The position numbers and the translations under genes were made by a program. This document shows positions 53,418-62,381 of a DNA stretch of 64,000 nucleotides, one piece after another (positions within the stretch are counted from its first letter, which is position 1; every line of letters starts with the position of its first letter). Location of the stretch: positions 124,001-188,000 of the forward strand of contig AFUT01000003.1 of NCBI GenBank assembly GCA_000223255.2, read 5' to 3'. The notes below the pieces were generated by a model. That model made no database searches. It saw only the letters and a program-made list of their open reading frames with translations, and was not told the DNA's origin. Source of the DNA: Streptococcus infantis SK970. Lineage in GTDB: Bacteria > Bacillota > Bacilli > Lactobacillales > Streptococcaceae.

Positions 53418-54278
53418 TTAATAAGTTCCTTCTTCACCTTGACTTGTCAAGATAACAGGTCCATCCTTAGTAATAACAAACTGGTGTTCATACTGACATG
53501 ATAGACCACCGTCGATAGTTTTGTGAGCCCAGCCTGTTTTCATATCTGTATCGATTTCCCAATCACCTGTATTGATCATAGGTTCGATTGTCAAAACCAT
53601 ACCTTCACGAAGACGGAGACCACGACCAGCTACACCATAGTTAGGAACCATTGGTTCTTCATGCATGGTTGGGCCAACACCGTGTCCTACAAGATCACGG
53701 ACAACACCGTATCCGCGACTTTCAGCGTATTCTTGAATCGCTGCACCAATATCACCAATTCGGTTGCCAACAACAGCTTGCTCGATACCCTTATACATAG
53801 CTTCCTTGGTCACGTCCATCAAGTTTTTAACTTCTTCTGATGGTTTACCAACTGCGTATGCCCAACAAGAATCAGCCAAACCACCCGTAAAGTTTTGAGT
53901 ATATTTTTTCATCTGCTCAACGTTGTTAAAATTGAGTTTAGAAACATTGAGGTCAGACATCGCGATTGGCCCACCAAGAACCATATCAACCTTGAGCAAA
54001 TCGCCTTCCTTCAAAATATAGTGGCGTGGAAAAGCATGAGCTACCTCGTCATTGAGTGAGCAGCAGGTTGCATATGGATAGTCCATGATGGCTCCATCAA
54101 CACCAATTTGTAGTGGAAGGAAATTCTCTTCTTTACAACGACGGCGCACATATTCTTCTACTTCCCACATATCAACACCTGGCTTGATGATATCACGCAA
54201 GCCAATGTGGATACTTGCAAGAAAATCGCCGGCCTTATCCATAGCTTCGATTTCTCTAGCTGATTTTAATGTAATCAT
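53418..54278 (-). CDS. map: Methionine aminopeptidase type I
   Basis: A 286-residue MetAP removing the initiator Met. Metal ligands are visible in LLKVDMVLGGPIAMSDLNVS (Asp), LVGHGVGPTMHEEPMVPNYG (His), VLTIEPMINTG (Glu) and CQYEHQFVITKDG (Glu). There is an insert of about 20 residues after the first Asp, as in other streptococci. The start MITLKSAREIEAMDKAG has AGGAG upstream and lies 15 bases after spxR. Confidence 0.97.
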   Translation of the reverse strand: MITLKSAREIEAMDKAGDFLASIHIGLRDIIKPGVDMWEVEEYVRRRCKEENFLPLQIGVDGAIMDYPYATCCSLNDEVAHAFPRHYILKEGDLLKVDMVLGGPIAMSDLNVSKLNFNNVEQMKKYTQNFTGGLADSCWAYAVGKPSEEVKNLMDVTKEAMYKGIEQAVVGNRIGDIGAAIQEYAESRGYGVVRDLVGHGVGPTMHEEPMVPNYGVAGRGLRLREGMVLTIEPMINTGDWEIDTDMKTGWAHKTIDGGLSCQYEHQFVITKDGPVILTSQGEEGTY

Positions 54279-54293
54279 ATTCTCTCCTAAATT

Positions 54294-55571
54294 CTAATTA
54301 ATTTTTACAGTTACATTTGCTTTTGATACAATCTGATGATTGAGATAAATGTCATAATCAATAATAGCCGACCGTCTCGTATGGTGAATAATTCTAGCTT
54401 GAATCCGTAGAACATCATCAATCTGAACAGCCTGCAAGAAGTAAATCAACATCTGCTCAATGATCAGGTTACGCCCACTGTTAACGACCAAATCCTGAGT
54501 CATGTGGGTTAAGATTTCTGCAAGAACACCATTTGCAAGGACACCATTTTTCTCAAGCATGAAAGGTTCAACTGTAATGACAACCTCATCATGATGATAA
54601 GACAACTTTTGTCCAATCTGTTCTGAAAATGTTGGGAGAGCTGATACCTGAGAGCGACTCATTTTTTCCATGACATCCCGTCTAGTAATGACACCTAGCA
54701 AGGTTTGATTGCTCCGCACAACGGGTACCATTTCAAAATCTTCTGCAATCATTCTCTGGCTCACGTTAGCAATATTTGTTGCTAAGCCTGTCATATAGAC
54801 TGTTCTTGTCATAACCTTATCAATGGTTGTACCTGGTGATTTATCTCCAGCGTCACGCATGGTCACGACACCAACAACAACCTGGTGTTGATTGATGACA
54901 GGGAAACGACTAGTCCTATTCTTTCGAACCAAGTCCAAGTAATCCTTTACGGTATCTGTTTCCTGTAAAAAACCATATTCATGACTAGTACGATAAATCT
55001 TTTCAACCGTTAAAATATCAGTCTTAATCTGAACATTTGAAAGAGCGCGGTTAATCATCGTCGCAATTGTAAATGTATCATGTTTACTTCGTAATACTGG
55101 AATATTTTTCTTATCTGCAGCATTCAAAACATCTTTATGAACTTCAAATCCACCGGTTACCAAGACTGCATTCTCATTTTCAAGTGCCAATAATTGGATT
55201 CGTGTTCTGTCACCGACAATGACTAGCCCGCCATCATGAAGATAAGAAAGAATATTCTTTTCTGTCATGGCTCCAATAGAGAATTTACTGAATTCTCTCT
55301 CCAAACCATCTTGACCAGCTAAAACTTCCGAACCAGTAACTTCTGCAATTTCTGCAAAGGTTAATCTCTCAATAGCAACTTTTTTTGACTTCACACGGAC
55401 TGTCCCGCTTCGAGGACGTGTTTCAACTAAGCCTCTATTTTCAGCTTCTTTGATAGCACGATAGGCTGTCCCATCGCTCACTCCCAGACGATTTGAAATA
55501 CTTCGAACGCTAACCCGTTTTCCGACTGGTAATTCTTCTAAATAAGCTAAAATTTCTTGGTGTTTACTCAT
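54294..55571 (-). CDS. spxR: CBS/HotDog-domain regulator (SpxR/YtoI type)
   Basis: A 425-residue protein with an N-terminal GntR-like winged helix (residues 1-60, GVSDGTAYRAIKEAENRGLV), a DRTGG-type domain (about 70-180), two CBS repeats (RFPVINQHQVVVGVVTMRD and MVPVVRSNQTLLGVITRRD) and a C-terminal HotDog domain. The homologue SpxR in S. pneumoniae positively affects spxB (pyruvate oxidase), probably sensing an adenine nucleotide or acyl-CoA. That role is inferred from the shared domain order. It overlaps the end of the acetyltransferase gene. Confidence 0.85.
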   Translation of the reverse strand: MSKHQEILAYLEELPVGKRVSVRSISNRLGVSDGTAYRAIKEAENRGLVETRPRSGTVRVKSKKVAIERLTFAEIAEVTGSEVLAGQDGLEREFSKFSIGAMTEKNILSYLHDGGLVIVGDRTRIQLLALENENAVLVTGGFEVHKDVLNAADKKNIPVLRSKHDTFTIATMINRALSNVQIKTDILTVEKIYRTSHEYGFLQETDTVKDYLDLVRKNRTSRFPVINQHQVVVGVVTMRDAGDKSPGTTIDKVMTRTVYMTGLATNIANVSQRMIAEDFEMVPVVRSNQTLLGVITRRDVMEKMSRSQVSALPTFSEQIGQKLSYHHDEVVITVEPFMLEKNGVLANGVLAEILTHMTQDLVVNSGRNLIIEQMLIYFLQAVQIDDVLRIQARIIHHTRRSAIIDYDIYLNHQIVSKANVTVKIN

Positions 55572-56114
55572 TTAGCTCTCCTTTTGTATAGCGAAATTCT
55601 AGATAATCCCGCATCTTACGAGTATAGCGGTCACTACCTTTAAACCGACGATATAAAACGAAGCCGGACTTTTGAGCAACCTTTTGACTGGCGCTATTTT
55701 CTAGATGTGTCACAATAGATAGTTGCTTTAATTCAAACTGATTCACACACAAATCTCGCAATTTGGTAACTGCTTCCGTCATATATCCCTGAGACCAATA
55801 GTCTTTCCTTAAAAAATAGCCAATTTCCGCTTCTTTCCTTATTTCATCAAGCTTTTCAAACTTAATTGCTCCGATCATTTTTTGGTCTTTTTGATCACAA
55901 ATGGCCCAAATTCCCAAAGGTGATTTCATAAAGTAGTTGGCAAGAGCATATTGACTTTCTTCAATACTAGCTTGCGTAGGAAAATAAATTGAAGATTTTC
56001 AGGGTCTGATGCTAACTGATGAAAGTCATCTACATCTGTAAAAAAGAATGGACGGAAATACAAACGTTCCGTCTCATAGAAAGAATATATTGCTAATTTT
56101 GTCCAGATATTCAT
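55564..56114 (-). CDS. GNAT acetyltransferase (RimJ-like), apparent frameshift
   Basis: GNAT family, close to ribosomal-protein or antibiotic N-acetyltransferases (Acetyltransf_3). The N-terminal part has YETERLYFRPFFFTDVDDF; the C-terminal part has EAEIGYFLRKDYWSQGYMTEAV, the acetyl-CoA loop, then SIVTHLENSASQKVAQKSGF. The break is at a four-A run on the plus strand (55981-55984). One extra base restores PTQASIEESQYALANYFM and 183 residues. The start MNIWTKLA has GAGG six bases upstream. Substrate unknown. It lies between murA and spxR, overlapping spxR by eight bases. Confidence 0.83.
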
Positions 56115-56130
56115 TCTTATCCTCAAATTA

Positions 56131-57390
56131 CTAATCTTCGATTAGCTCAATATCTGCTCCAAGGTTACGTAATTTCTCAATAATATTAGAGTAGCCTCGT
56201 AGGATAAACTCAACACTAGTAATCTCTGTTCTACCTTCAGCCATTAATCCAGCAATAACCAAAGCTGCACCTGCACGTAAGTCAGTCGCTCTTACACTTG
56301 CTCCTTGTAAAGGATTGCCACCCTTGTAAAAAATATGATCATTCATTGTAGAGATATCTGCATTCATTTTGGCTAATTCGAAGACATGATTGACACGTTT
56401 TTCATAGATTGTATCAATCAGTGTCCCACGTCCTTCTGCTTTTAATAGCAATGGTGTAATTGGCTGTTGGAGGTCCGTAGCAAATCCTGGATATGGAGCT
56501 GTTTTGATATTAACGGCCTTAAGATTTGTTTGTTCTTCAACGTAGATACTATCTTCAGAGACCGTCATATGAACACCCATTTCTTCAAGCTTTGCGATAA
56601 AACCTTCTAAATGTTCATAAAGTACATTGTTAATACGAATTCCTTGTCCCACAGCAGCAGCCATTGCAATATAAGTCCCTGCTTCAATACGGTCAGGAAT
56701 TACTTGATGGCGTGTGCCGTGTAAAGAATCAACACCATCGATAGTAATCATATCTGTACCTGCACCACGAATATGAGCTCCCATATTATTTAACAATGTA
56801 GCTACATCAATGATTTCAGGCTCTCTAGCTGCGTTTTCAATTACTGTACGTCCTTGAGCTTTTACCGCTGCAAGCATTGTGTTAATAGTTGCTCCAACAC
56901 TAACAGTATCCATATAAATATGGGCGCCTTGTAATCTAGAGTCGTTTGTTGAGAGATTCATATTGTCTCCCTCATAGGTTGTCTTAGCACCCATAGCTTC
57001 AAAGGCTTTTAAATGCAAGTCAATCGGACGAGGTCCCAAGTCACATCCACCAGGTAAACCTACAGTGGCTTCACCAAAACGTCCTAAAAGACTACCATAG
57101 AAGTAATAAGATGCGCGAAGACTGTTGATTTTACCGTATGGCATTGGTTTATTTTGAACACCACGAGAATCAATTTCTAGAACATCGTCATAACGTTTGA
57201 CACTAGCTCCCATGATTTCCATAATTTCAATCAAACTAGCTACGTCTGAGATATCTGGAACACAATCCAAAATAACTACATCATCTGATAAAATAATAGC
57301 AGGAATGAGGGCTACTACACTATTTTTTGCACCACTAATGGTTATTTCACCCTTTAATGGACGCCCACCGTTAATGACAATTTTTTTCAT
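56131..57390 (-). CDS. murA: UDP-N-acetylglucosamine 1-carboxyvinyltransferase
   Basis: A 419-residue EPSP-synthase-fold enzyme, first committed step of peptidoglycan synthesis. The start [24 protein letters not shown] is typical. The catalytic Cys, the fosfomycin target, is in [14 protein letters not shown], and [15 protein letters not shown] follows near the C-terminus. Firmicutes often have two paralogues; this could be murA1 or murA2/murZ. An extended -10 TGGTATAAT lies about 50 bases upstream. The acetyltransferase gene follows within 16 bases. Confidence 0.96.
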   Translation of the reverse strand: MKKIVINGGRPLKGEITISGAKNSVVALIPAIILSDDVVILDCVPDISDVASLIEIMEIMGASVKRYDDVLEIDSRGVQNKPMPYGKINSLRASYYFYGSLLGRFGEATVGLPGGCDLGPRPIDLHLKAFEAMGAKTTYEGDNMNLSTNDSRLQGAHIYMDTVSVGATINTMLAAVKAQGRTVIENAAREPEIIDVATLLNNMGAHIRGAGTDMITIDGVDSLHGTRHQVIPDRIEAGTYIAMAAAVGQGIRINNVLYEHLEGFIAKLEEMGVHMTVSEDSIYVEEQTNLKAVNIKTAPYPGFATDLQQPITPLLLKAEGRGTLIDTIYEKRVNHVFELAKMNADISTMNDHIFYKGGNPLQGASVRATDLRAGAALVIAGLMAEGRTEITSVEFILRGYSNIIEKLRNLGADIELIED

Positions 57391-57558
57391 TATTATATAT
57401 ACTCTTTCACTATTTATTCATAAGGTCTCACCCTATATTATACCATATTTCTTTATTATTATCTATCATAATAAATCAAATAAGTTCCTTAAGACTTTAT
57501 TGATTTAAAACAGTTTCTCAAGTAAACTAAAAAATAACTGATGCTAATTTTATTCAAG

Positions 57559-57594
57559 AAAAAAGGCTTTCCGAAAATCTCGAAAAGCCTTTTA
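57559..57594 (-). terminator. rplU-prp-rpmA terminator
   Basis: AAAGGCTTTTCGAG pairs with the complementary CTTTCC-type arm GGAAAGCCTTT, followed by six T on the minus strand. The rest of the 210-base murA-rpmA gap holds the murA promoter only. Confidence 0.85.
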
Positions 57595-57600
57595 TAATGC

Positions 57601-57894
57601 TTATTTTGCGATTGGGTAAACAGAAACTTGTTTCTTATCGCGACCTTTACGTTCGAAACGTACTACGCCTTCAACTTTAGCGAACAAAGTATCGTCTCCA
57701 CCACGTCCAACGTTTACACCTGGATAGATGTGTGTACCACGTTGACGGTAAAGGATTGATCCACCTGAAACAGTTTGTCCGTCAGCTGCTTTAGCTCCAA
57801 GACGTTTAGCTTGTGAATCACGTCCGTTTGATGTAGAACCTCCACCTTTTTTGTGGGCGAAAAGTTGCAAGTTGTTAAGAGTCATTTTTAACAT
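57601..57894 (-). CDS. rpmA: 50S ribosomal protein L27
   Basis: A 97-residue L27. The N-terminus has the Firmicutes extension [19 protein letters not shown]; the protease Prp cleaves after the Phe of LQLF so the mature protein begins AHKKGGG. Later [18 protein letters not shown] is conserved. It reaches the peptidyl-transferase centre. The gene for the processing protease lies directly upstream, and rplU is first in the operon. Confidence 0.98.
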   Translation of the reverse strand: MLKMTLNNLQLFAHKKGGGSTSNGRDSQAKRLGAKAADGQTVSGGSILYRQRGTHIYPGVNVGRGGDDTLFAKVEGVVRFERKGRDKKQVSVYPIAK

Positions 57895-57910
57895 AATGTT
57901 TTCCTCCGTG

Positions 57911-58264
<354 letters not shown>

Positions 58265-58270
58265 TTAAAA

Positions 58271-58585
58271 TTAAGCGTTGATTGCGTTGATGACAACTTT
58301 TGTATATGGTTGACGGTGACCTTGTTTACGATGGCTACCTTTTTTAGGTTTGTACTTGTAAGTAACAACTTTCTTTTGTTTTCCTTGTTTTTCAACAGTT
58401 CCAACAACAGTAGCTCCAGCAACAAGTGGAGTTCCGACAACAGTGTTTTCACCACCAACAAGAACAACTTCGTTAAAAGTAACTTCTTGACCAGCTTCAA
58501 CGTTCAATTTTTCAACGTAAACTGCTTGACCAACTTCAACTTTAACTTGTTTTCCGCCAGTTTTGATAATTGCGTATGTGCTCAT
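58271..58585 (-). CDS. rplU: 50S ribosomal protein L21
   Basis: A 104-residue L21. The start [20 protein letters not shown] follows AGGAGGTGC closely. The C-terminus [19 protein letters not shown] is the conserved 23S rRNA-binding part. The frame is open 25 codons further upstream into the leader RNA, but that sequence is not protein-like and the ribosome site fixes the start at 58585. It heads the rplU-prp-rpmA operon. Confidence 0.98.
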
Positions 58586-58813
58586 TATGCACCTCCTATG
58601 ATTTTTTGGGGTTACCCCGAATTTTTGTGAAGACTCGCCTAGCATCGTGGGACGAACCACTTAAAAGAAGAGCTCTTAGTATAACAAAGAATAAACTAGG
58701 AATTAAGCCGAAGACATAACTTATGTTAGGCAAGGCGATAATGACGAAGTTTAAATTTGTTATACGACGAGCAACGATGTTCGTGCGGTTGCACAGGAAT
58801 GTGCATAGTCAAC
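58586..58813 (-). promoter_or_regulatory. Long structured leader of rplU (possible L21 leader)
   Basis: About 228 transcribed bases precede rplU. They include a TGCACA/TGTGCA hairpin near the 5' end and GGGGTTACCCC-type pairing just before the ribosome site (CGGGGTAACCCC). Such a leader in front of rplU fits L21 autoregulation, which is known in low-GC Gram-positives, but I cannot test the consensus. A 9-base-TIR element occupies its middle. Confidence 0.5.
58680..58764. repeat. 85-base palindromic element with perfect TIRs (MITE/RUP-like)
   Basis: TATAACAAA at 58680-58688 and TTTGTTATA at 58756-58764 are perfect 9-base inverted ends that begin and end with TA. Inside is another palindrome around ACATAACTTATGT. 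Small elements with TA ends, such as the pneumococcal RUP, look like this, but the match to RUP is not confirmed. Alternatively the whole is a native part of the rplU leader fold. Confidence 0.4.
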
Positions 58814-58819
58814 TCTACA

Positions 58820-58848
58820 AGTATAGCATGATTCCGATTTTTTGACAA
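58820..58848 (-). promoter_or_regulatory. rplU promoter
   Basis: TTGTCA (58843-58848) and TATACT (58820-58825) on the minus strand, 17 bases apart. Confidence 0.85.
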
Positions 58849-58876
58849 GTATTTTCACTCAAAATTCAGCCTTTTA

Positions 58877-59550
58877 TCAGACTTTTTTTCGTAAAGCAGA
58901 TAAAACCATACTTAGATAAAAAATACTCATCATGACAGGTACACCTAAAATTATTTTTTCATTGAAAACAATGGTTAGGTATGCTGAAAATACTACTCCT
59001 AGAATAAAGCTAATCAGTAGACTTACAAAAATCAATCCTTCCATCAAAAAGGCTGTATGCTTAGTCCGAACATATTCGCCAAAAGCCAACATAGTTCGCT
59101 TAATATTTCCCGTCATAAAGGCATTGTTATAGGCAATTCCAGAAACCTCTCCAAAAGCTGTTGTAACGAGACCCATACAAAAAGCCAGAGGAGGAACAAT
59201 AAACATGTTATCAACACTCAATGGAATAAAGCCGATTATCAATGATAAAATGGCCAATGGTAAAAGTGATAGAATGGGTTTTTTAACAATGCGAAGTTTT
59301 TCCTTGTAAATCGTAAGCAAAAAACGCCTAACATGAAAGATAAAAGTGTCAATATCTTTATTTCGGCATCAGCCAAATTTCTCTGAACGATTCCGACTGA
59401 TAAAAATACCACATTCCCCGTTTGCCCAGCGACTAAGGTATTCCCTCTTACAATAAAGGTATAGGCATCTACATAGCCTGCACAAAAAGTCAAAAAAAGC
59501 GCCAATCTTTTTGAATGACGAGAAATTTTTCTCATAGGTAATAATCTCAT
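58877..59550 (-). CDS. DUF1275 (YoaK-type) membrane protein, apparent frameshift
   Basis: Restored length 224 residues with about six membrane segments. The N-terminal part has the family signature FCAGYVDAYTFIVRGNTLVAGQTGNVV. After MLGVF the frame is lost at a six-A run (59319-59324, plus strand), and one base restores LLTIYKEKLRIVKKP and the rest, including AYNNAFMTGNIKRTM, the second signature. The function is unknown. The ATG at 59550 has AGGAGA upstream. It is a single gene, divergent from the oxidoreductase. Confidence 0.86.
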
Positions 59551-59653
59551 ACTAATCTCCTAAATATACTGTGACTATTGTACCATTTTTTCTAGAAATT
59601 TCGAAGTATCAAAGCAAAAGAATTATCTCAAGGTAACGAGTTGACTCTTTCTA

Positions 59654-59662
59654 TGTTATAAT
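59654..59662 (+). promoter_or_regulatory. Extended -10 promoter of the oxidoreductase-helicase pair
   Basis: TGTTATAAT (TG plus TATAAT at 59657-59662) with no clear -35 element, about 35 bases before the ATG. Confidence 0.6.
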
Positions 59663-59696
59663 GAAATCAATCATTACTTGTGGAAAAGGAGTAACT

Positions 59697-60674
59697 ATGC
59701 TAAAACTTGGTATCATAGGAACTAGTTCAATCAGCCATCATTTTCTAGAGGCTGCTCATGCTAGCGGGAAATTTCAACTGGGTGCAGTCTATTCGAGAAA
59801 AATAGAAACCGCAGAAAAGTTTGTTGAACAGTATCAAGGCGTTAAGCTATTTGATCAGCTAAATGATTTCTTTAATGATTCATTCGATGTGGTATACATT
59901 GCTAGTCCAAATTCCCTGCATTTTAGTCAGGCAAAGATGGCTTTATCTGCTGGAAAACATGTTATCCTTGAAAAACCAGCTGTCACTCAACCACAAGAAT
60001 GGCAGGAATTAGTTCAAACGGCTAAAGATAATAAGTGTTTTATCTTTGAAGCAGCAAGAAACTACCACGAAGATGCTTTTGCCACAATCAAAGACTTTCT
60101 TGCGAACAAACAAATTCTTGGTGCCGATTTTAACTATGCCAAATATTCATCTAAGATGCCTAACCTACTTGCTGGCGATACTCCTAATGTTTTCTCAGAC
60201 CGTTTTGCAGGTGGTGCACTTATGGATCTTGGTATTTATCCTATCTACGCTGCTGTTCGCTTATTTGGAAAACCGACTCATGCAACCTATCAAGCTCAGA
60301 AACTAGATAATAGCATTGATTTAAATGGGGATGGTATTCTCTCATATCCTGACTATCAAGTGCATATCAAAACAGGAAAGAATATCACTTCTAATCTTCC
60401 TTGTGAGATTTATACTACTGATGGTACCTTAACGCTTAATACAATCGAGCATGTCCAATCAGCTATTTTTACAGACCATCAAGGAAATGAAGTTCAACTT
60501 CCTATCCAGCAGGCTCCTCACACCATGACTGAGGAAGTTGCTGCTTTCGCAAACATGATCAAGCAAGCAGACCGAACTCTCTACCAATCTTGGATTAATG
60601 ATGCGACACACGTCCATGACCTACTTTACACCATGCGCCAGAATGCTGGCATTAGATTTGAGGCAGAAAAATGA
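59697..60674 (+). CDS. Gfo/Idh/MocA-family oxidoreductase
   Basis: A 325-residue NAD(P)-dependent oxidoreductase. The Rossmann motif is LGIIGTSSISHHFLEAA near the start, then VYIASPNSLHF and ILEKPAVTQPQEW with the EKP motif. The C-terminal domain has ALMDLGIYPIYAAVRLFG. It probably acts on a sugar or sugar-like alcohol; the substrate is not visible. The start MLKLGIIG is chosen for AAAGGAG upstream; an earlier in-frame ATG at 59661 overlaps the -10 element and is rejected. Its stop overlaps the helicase start (ATGA). Confidence 0.92.
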   Translation: MLKLGIIGTSSISHHFLEAAHASGKFQLGAVYSRKIETAEKFVEQYQGVKLFDQLNDFFNDSFDVVYIASPNSLHFSQAKMALSAGKHVILEKPAVTQPQEWQELVQTAKDNKCFIFEAARNYHEDAFATIKDFLANKQILGADFNYAKYSSKMPNLLAGDTPNVFSDRFAGGALMDLGIYPIYAAVRLFGKPTHATYQAQKLDNSIDLNGDGILSYPDYQVHIKTGKNITSNLPCEIYTTDGTLTLNTIEHVQSAIFTDHQGNEVQLPIQQAPHTMTEEVAAFANMIKQADRTLYQSWINDATHVHDLLYTMRQNAGIRFEAEK

Positions 60675-61751
60675 AAACCAAACTACCTACCGAATGGGAA
60701 GAATTGATTGATCAACTCGGTTTCCAAGAATTCACCCCCATTCAAACTCAACTTTTTCAACCTATAACAGAAGGTGAAAACCTACTTGGAGTCAGTCCAA
60801 CTGGTACAGGGAAGACTTTAGCTTATCTCCTACCAAGTCTTCTTCGTCTCCAAAAGAAAAAAGCGCAGCAACTATTGATTTTAGCGCCCAATACTGAGCT
60901 TGCTGGACAAATTTTTGAAGTCACTAAAACCTGGGGTGAGGCTATCGGATTAACAGCTCAGCTATTTCTATCCGGTTCGAGCCAGAAACGCCAAATTGAA
61001 CGACTTAAAAAGGACCAGAAATCTTGATCGGAACACCTGGTCGTATCTTTGAAGTCATTAAATTGAAAAAATCAAGATGATGAACGTGGAAACAATCATT
61101 CTTGATGAATTCGACCAACTCCTTGATGATTCTCAAATTCATTTTGTCGAGAAAATTACCAACTACGCACCTCGTGACCATCAACTTATTTACATGAGTG
61201 CCACTACCAAATTTGACCAAGATAAGATTGCACCTAACACGCGCATCATTGATCTATCAGACCAAAAGTTAGACAATATTCAACACTTCTACATGCAAGT
61301 AGACCAACGTCACAGAGTAGATATGCTTCGTAAACTGGCACAGGTTGAAGATTTCCGTGGTCTTGTCTTCTTTAATAGCTTGTCAGACCTTGGAAGTGCA
61401 GAGGAAAAATTACAATATCGTGATGTTTTAGCAGTTTCACTAGCTAGTGATGTCAACGTTAAATTTAGAAAAGTTATTCTAGAAAAATTCAAAGATAATC
61501 AACTGACACTACTTCTTGCCACAGACCTTCTCGCTCGTGGTATCGACATTGATAGTTTAGAATGCGTGATTAATTTTGATGTCCCTAGAGATAAGGAAAC
61601 TTACACTCACCGTGCGGGTCGGACAGGACGCATGGGTAAAGAAGGCTATGTCATCACTCTTGTGACACATCCAGAAGAGCTTAAAAAACTGAAGAAATTT
61701 GCAAGTGTACGTGAAATTGTCCTTAAAAATCAAGAACTGTATATCAAATGA
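60671..61751 (+). CDS. DEAD-box RNA helicase (DEFD variant), two apparent frameshifts
   Basis: A 360-residue protein once restored. It has the Q motif FTPIQTQL, Walker A SPTGTGKTLAYLLPSLL, IGTPGRIFEVI, a Walker B of DEFD rather than DEAD, SAT in YMSATTKFD, and motif VI HRAGRTGRMG. The breaks are in a five-A run (61007-61011) and a six-A run (61066-61071); one A in each gives a single frame. It is shorter than CshA and has no C-terminal RNA-binding extension. It likely aids RNA remodelling or decay. It overlaps the oxidoreductase gene by four bases. Confidence 0.9.
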
Positions 61752-61932
61752 GAGTGGGACAGAAATCGGTAATTCGTTAGAATTCGATTTCATCGTCCCA
61801 CCTCCGCACAGTTGAGTAGGGCTGTAAAAGCTGATGAAATCAGCGTAGTAGAGCCGACTCAACCACTGCGTCTTGCTCGACAATCCAAAGACAATTGAGA
61901 GGCTAGAACTTTTGTCCCAGCCTCTTTTTCTT
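61752..61932 (+). repeat. Multi-hairpin intergenic repeat, copy 2
   Basis: Starts right after the helicase stop. Nested stems: GAGAGTGGGAC with GTCCCACCTC enclosing GAAATCG/CGATTTC; CAGTTGAGT with ACTCAACCACTG enclosing GCTGAT/ATCAGC; and GAGAGGCTAGAAC with GTCCCAGCCTC then five T, the last acting as a terminator. The order and several blocks (ACAGAAATC, CACAGTTGA, TCAACCACTGCGT, CCCAGCCTCTTT) match the element at 46040-46318. Confidence 0.78.
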
Positions 61933-62308
61933 ATCCCCAAGTAATTTCTAATCGGTAGTTGGCAAAAGCAACTCCTTCTTTATTTTGCAACTGATAGGCT
62001 AGTTCAATCTTCTCTTCACCAACTTCGTAGTGATTGGTTTGAATGATAAACTCTTGCATACCCATAGGTGTTGGAATATAGGCCAAACTATCAGATTCCT
62101 TTAGAAAACGCATGATAGTCTTGGGATTTGAGAAACGCGTCATGACTAGCTCTTCTTCCTGAAACTTAATCACAACCTTTTCTTGCTCTTCATTGTAGAA
62201 AAGAAGATAGGAAAACTCACCCTTTTCACGTAGTTCTACATCATAAAGCTGATCGACGACTTCCAACTGGTCATCAAACTGAATTTTATTTCTCATTCGA
62301 ATCTTCAC
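61931..62308 (-). CDS. DUF1934/YwiB-family protein
   Basis: A 125-residue calycin-like beta-barrel protein of the YwiB family: KIQFDDQLEVVDQLYDVEL and LAYIPTPMGMQEFIIQTNHYEV, ending ANYRLEITWG. No catalytic residues are known. The start MKIRMRNK has AAAGAGG upstream. Its promoter region is divergent from the HD hydrolase gene and partly overlaps it (TGGTAAAAT at about 62345-62353 on the minus strand). Confidence 0.82.
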   Translation of the reverse strand: MKIRMRNKIQFDDQLEVVDQLYDVELREKGEFSYLLFYNEEQEKVVIKFQEEELVMTRFSNPKTIMRFLKESDSLAYIPTPMGMQEFIIQTNHYEVGEEKIELAYQLQNKEGVAFANYRLEITWG

Positions 62309-62365
62309 ATCAAATCCTCTTTCTTCTCACTTATCCCTACTATTTTACCAAAAAGCCTAGGAATT

Positions 62366-62381
62366 TGCTATAATGGTCTTA
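62366..62381 (+). promoter_or_regulatory. Extended -10 promoter, leaderless HD-hydrolase mRNA
   Basis: TGCTATAAT (TATAAT at 62369-62374) is followed by six bases (GGTCTT) and the ATG at 62381. No Shine-Dalgarno site is present. The stretch TAATGGTCTTATGAATGAA is close to that of ligA. Confidence 0.72.

Noticed and set aside
58586-58660. 25-codon N-terminal extension of L21
   Set aside because: It reads through the leader RNA; AGGAGG directly before 58585 fixes the start.
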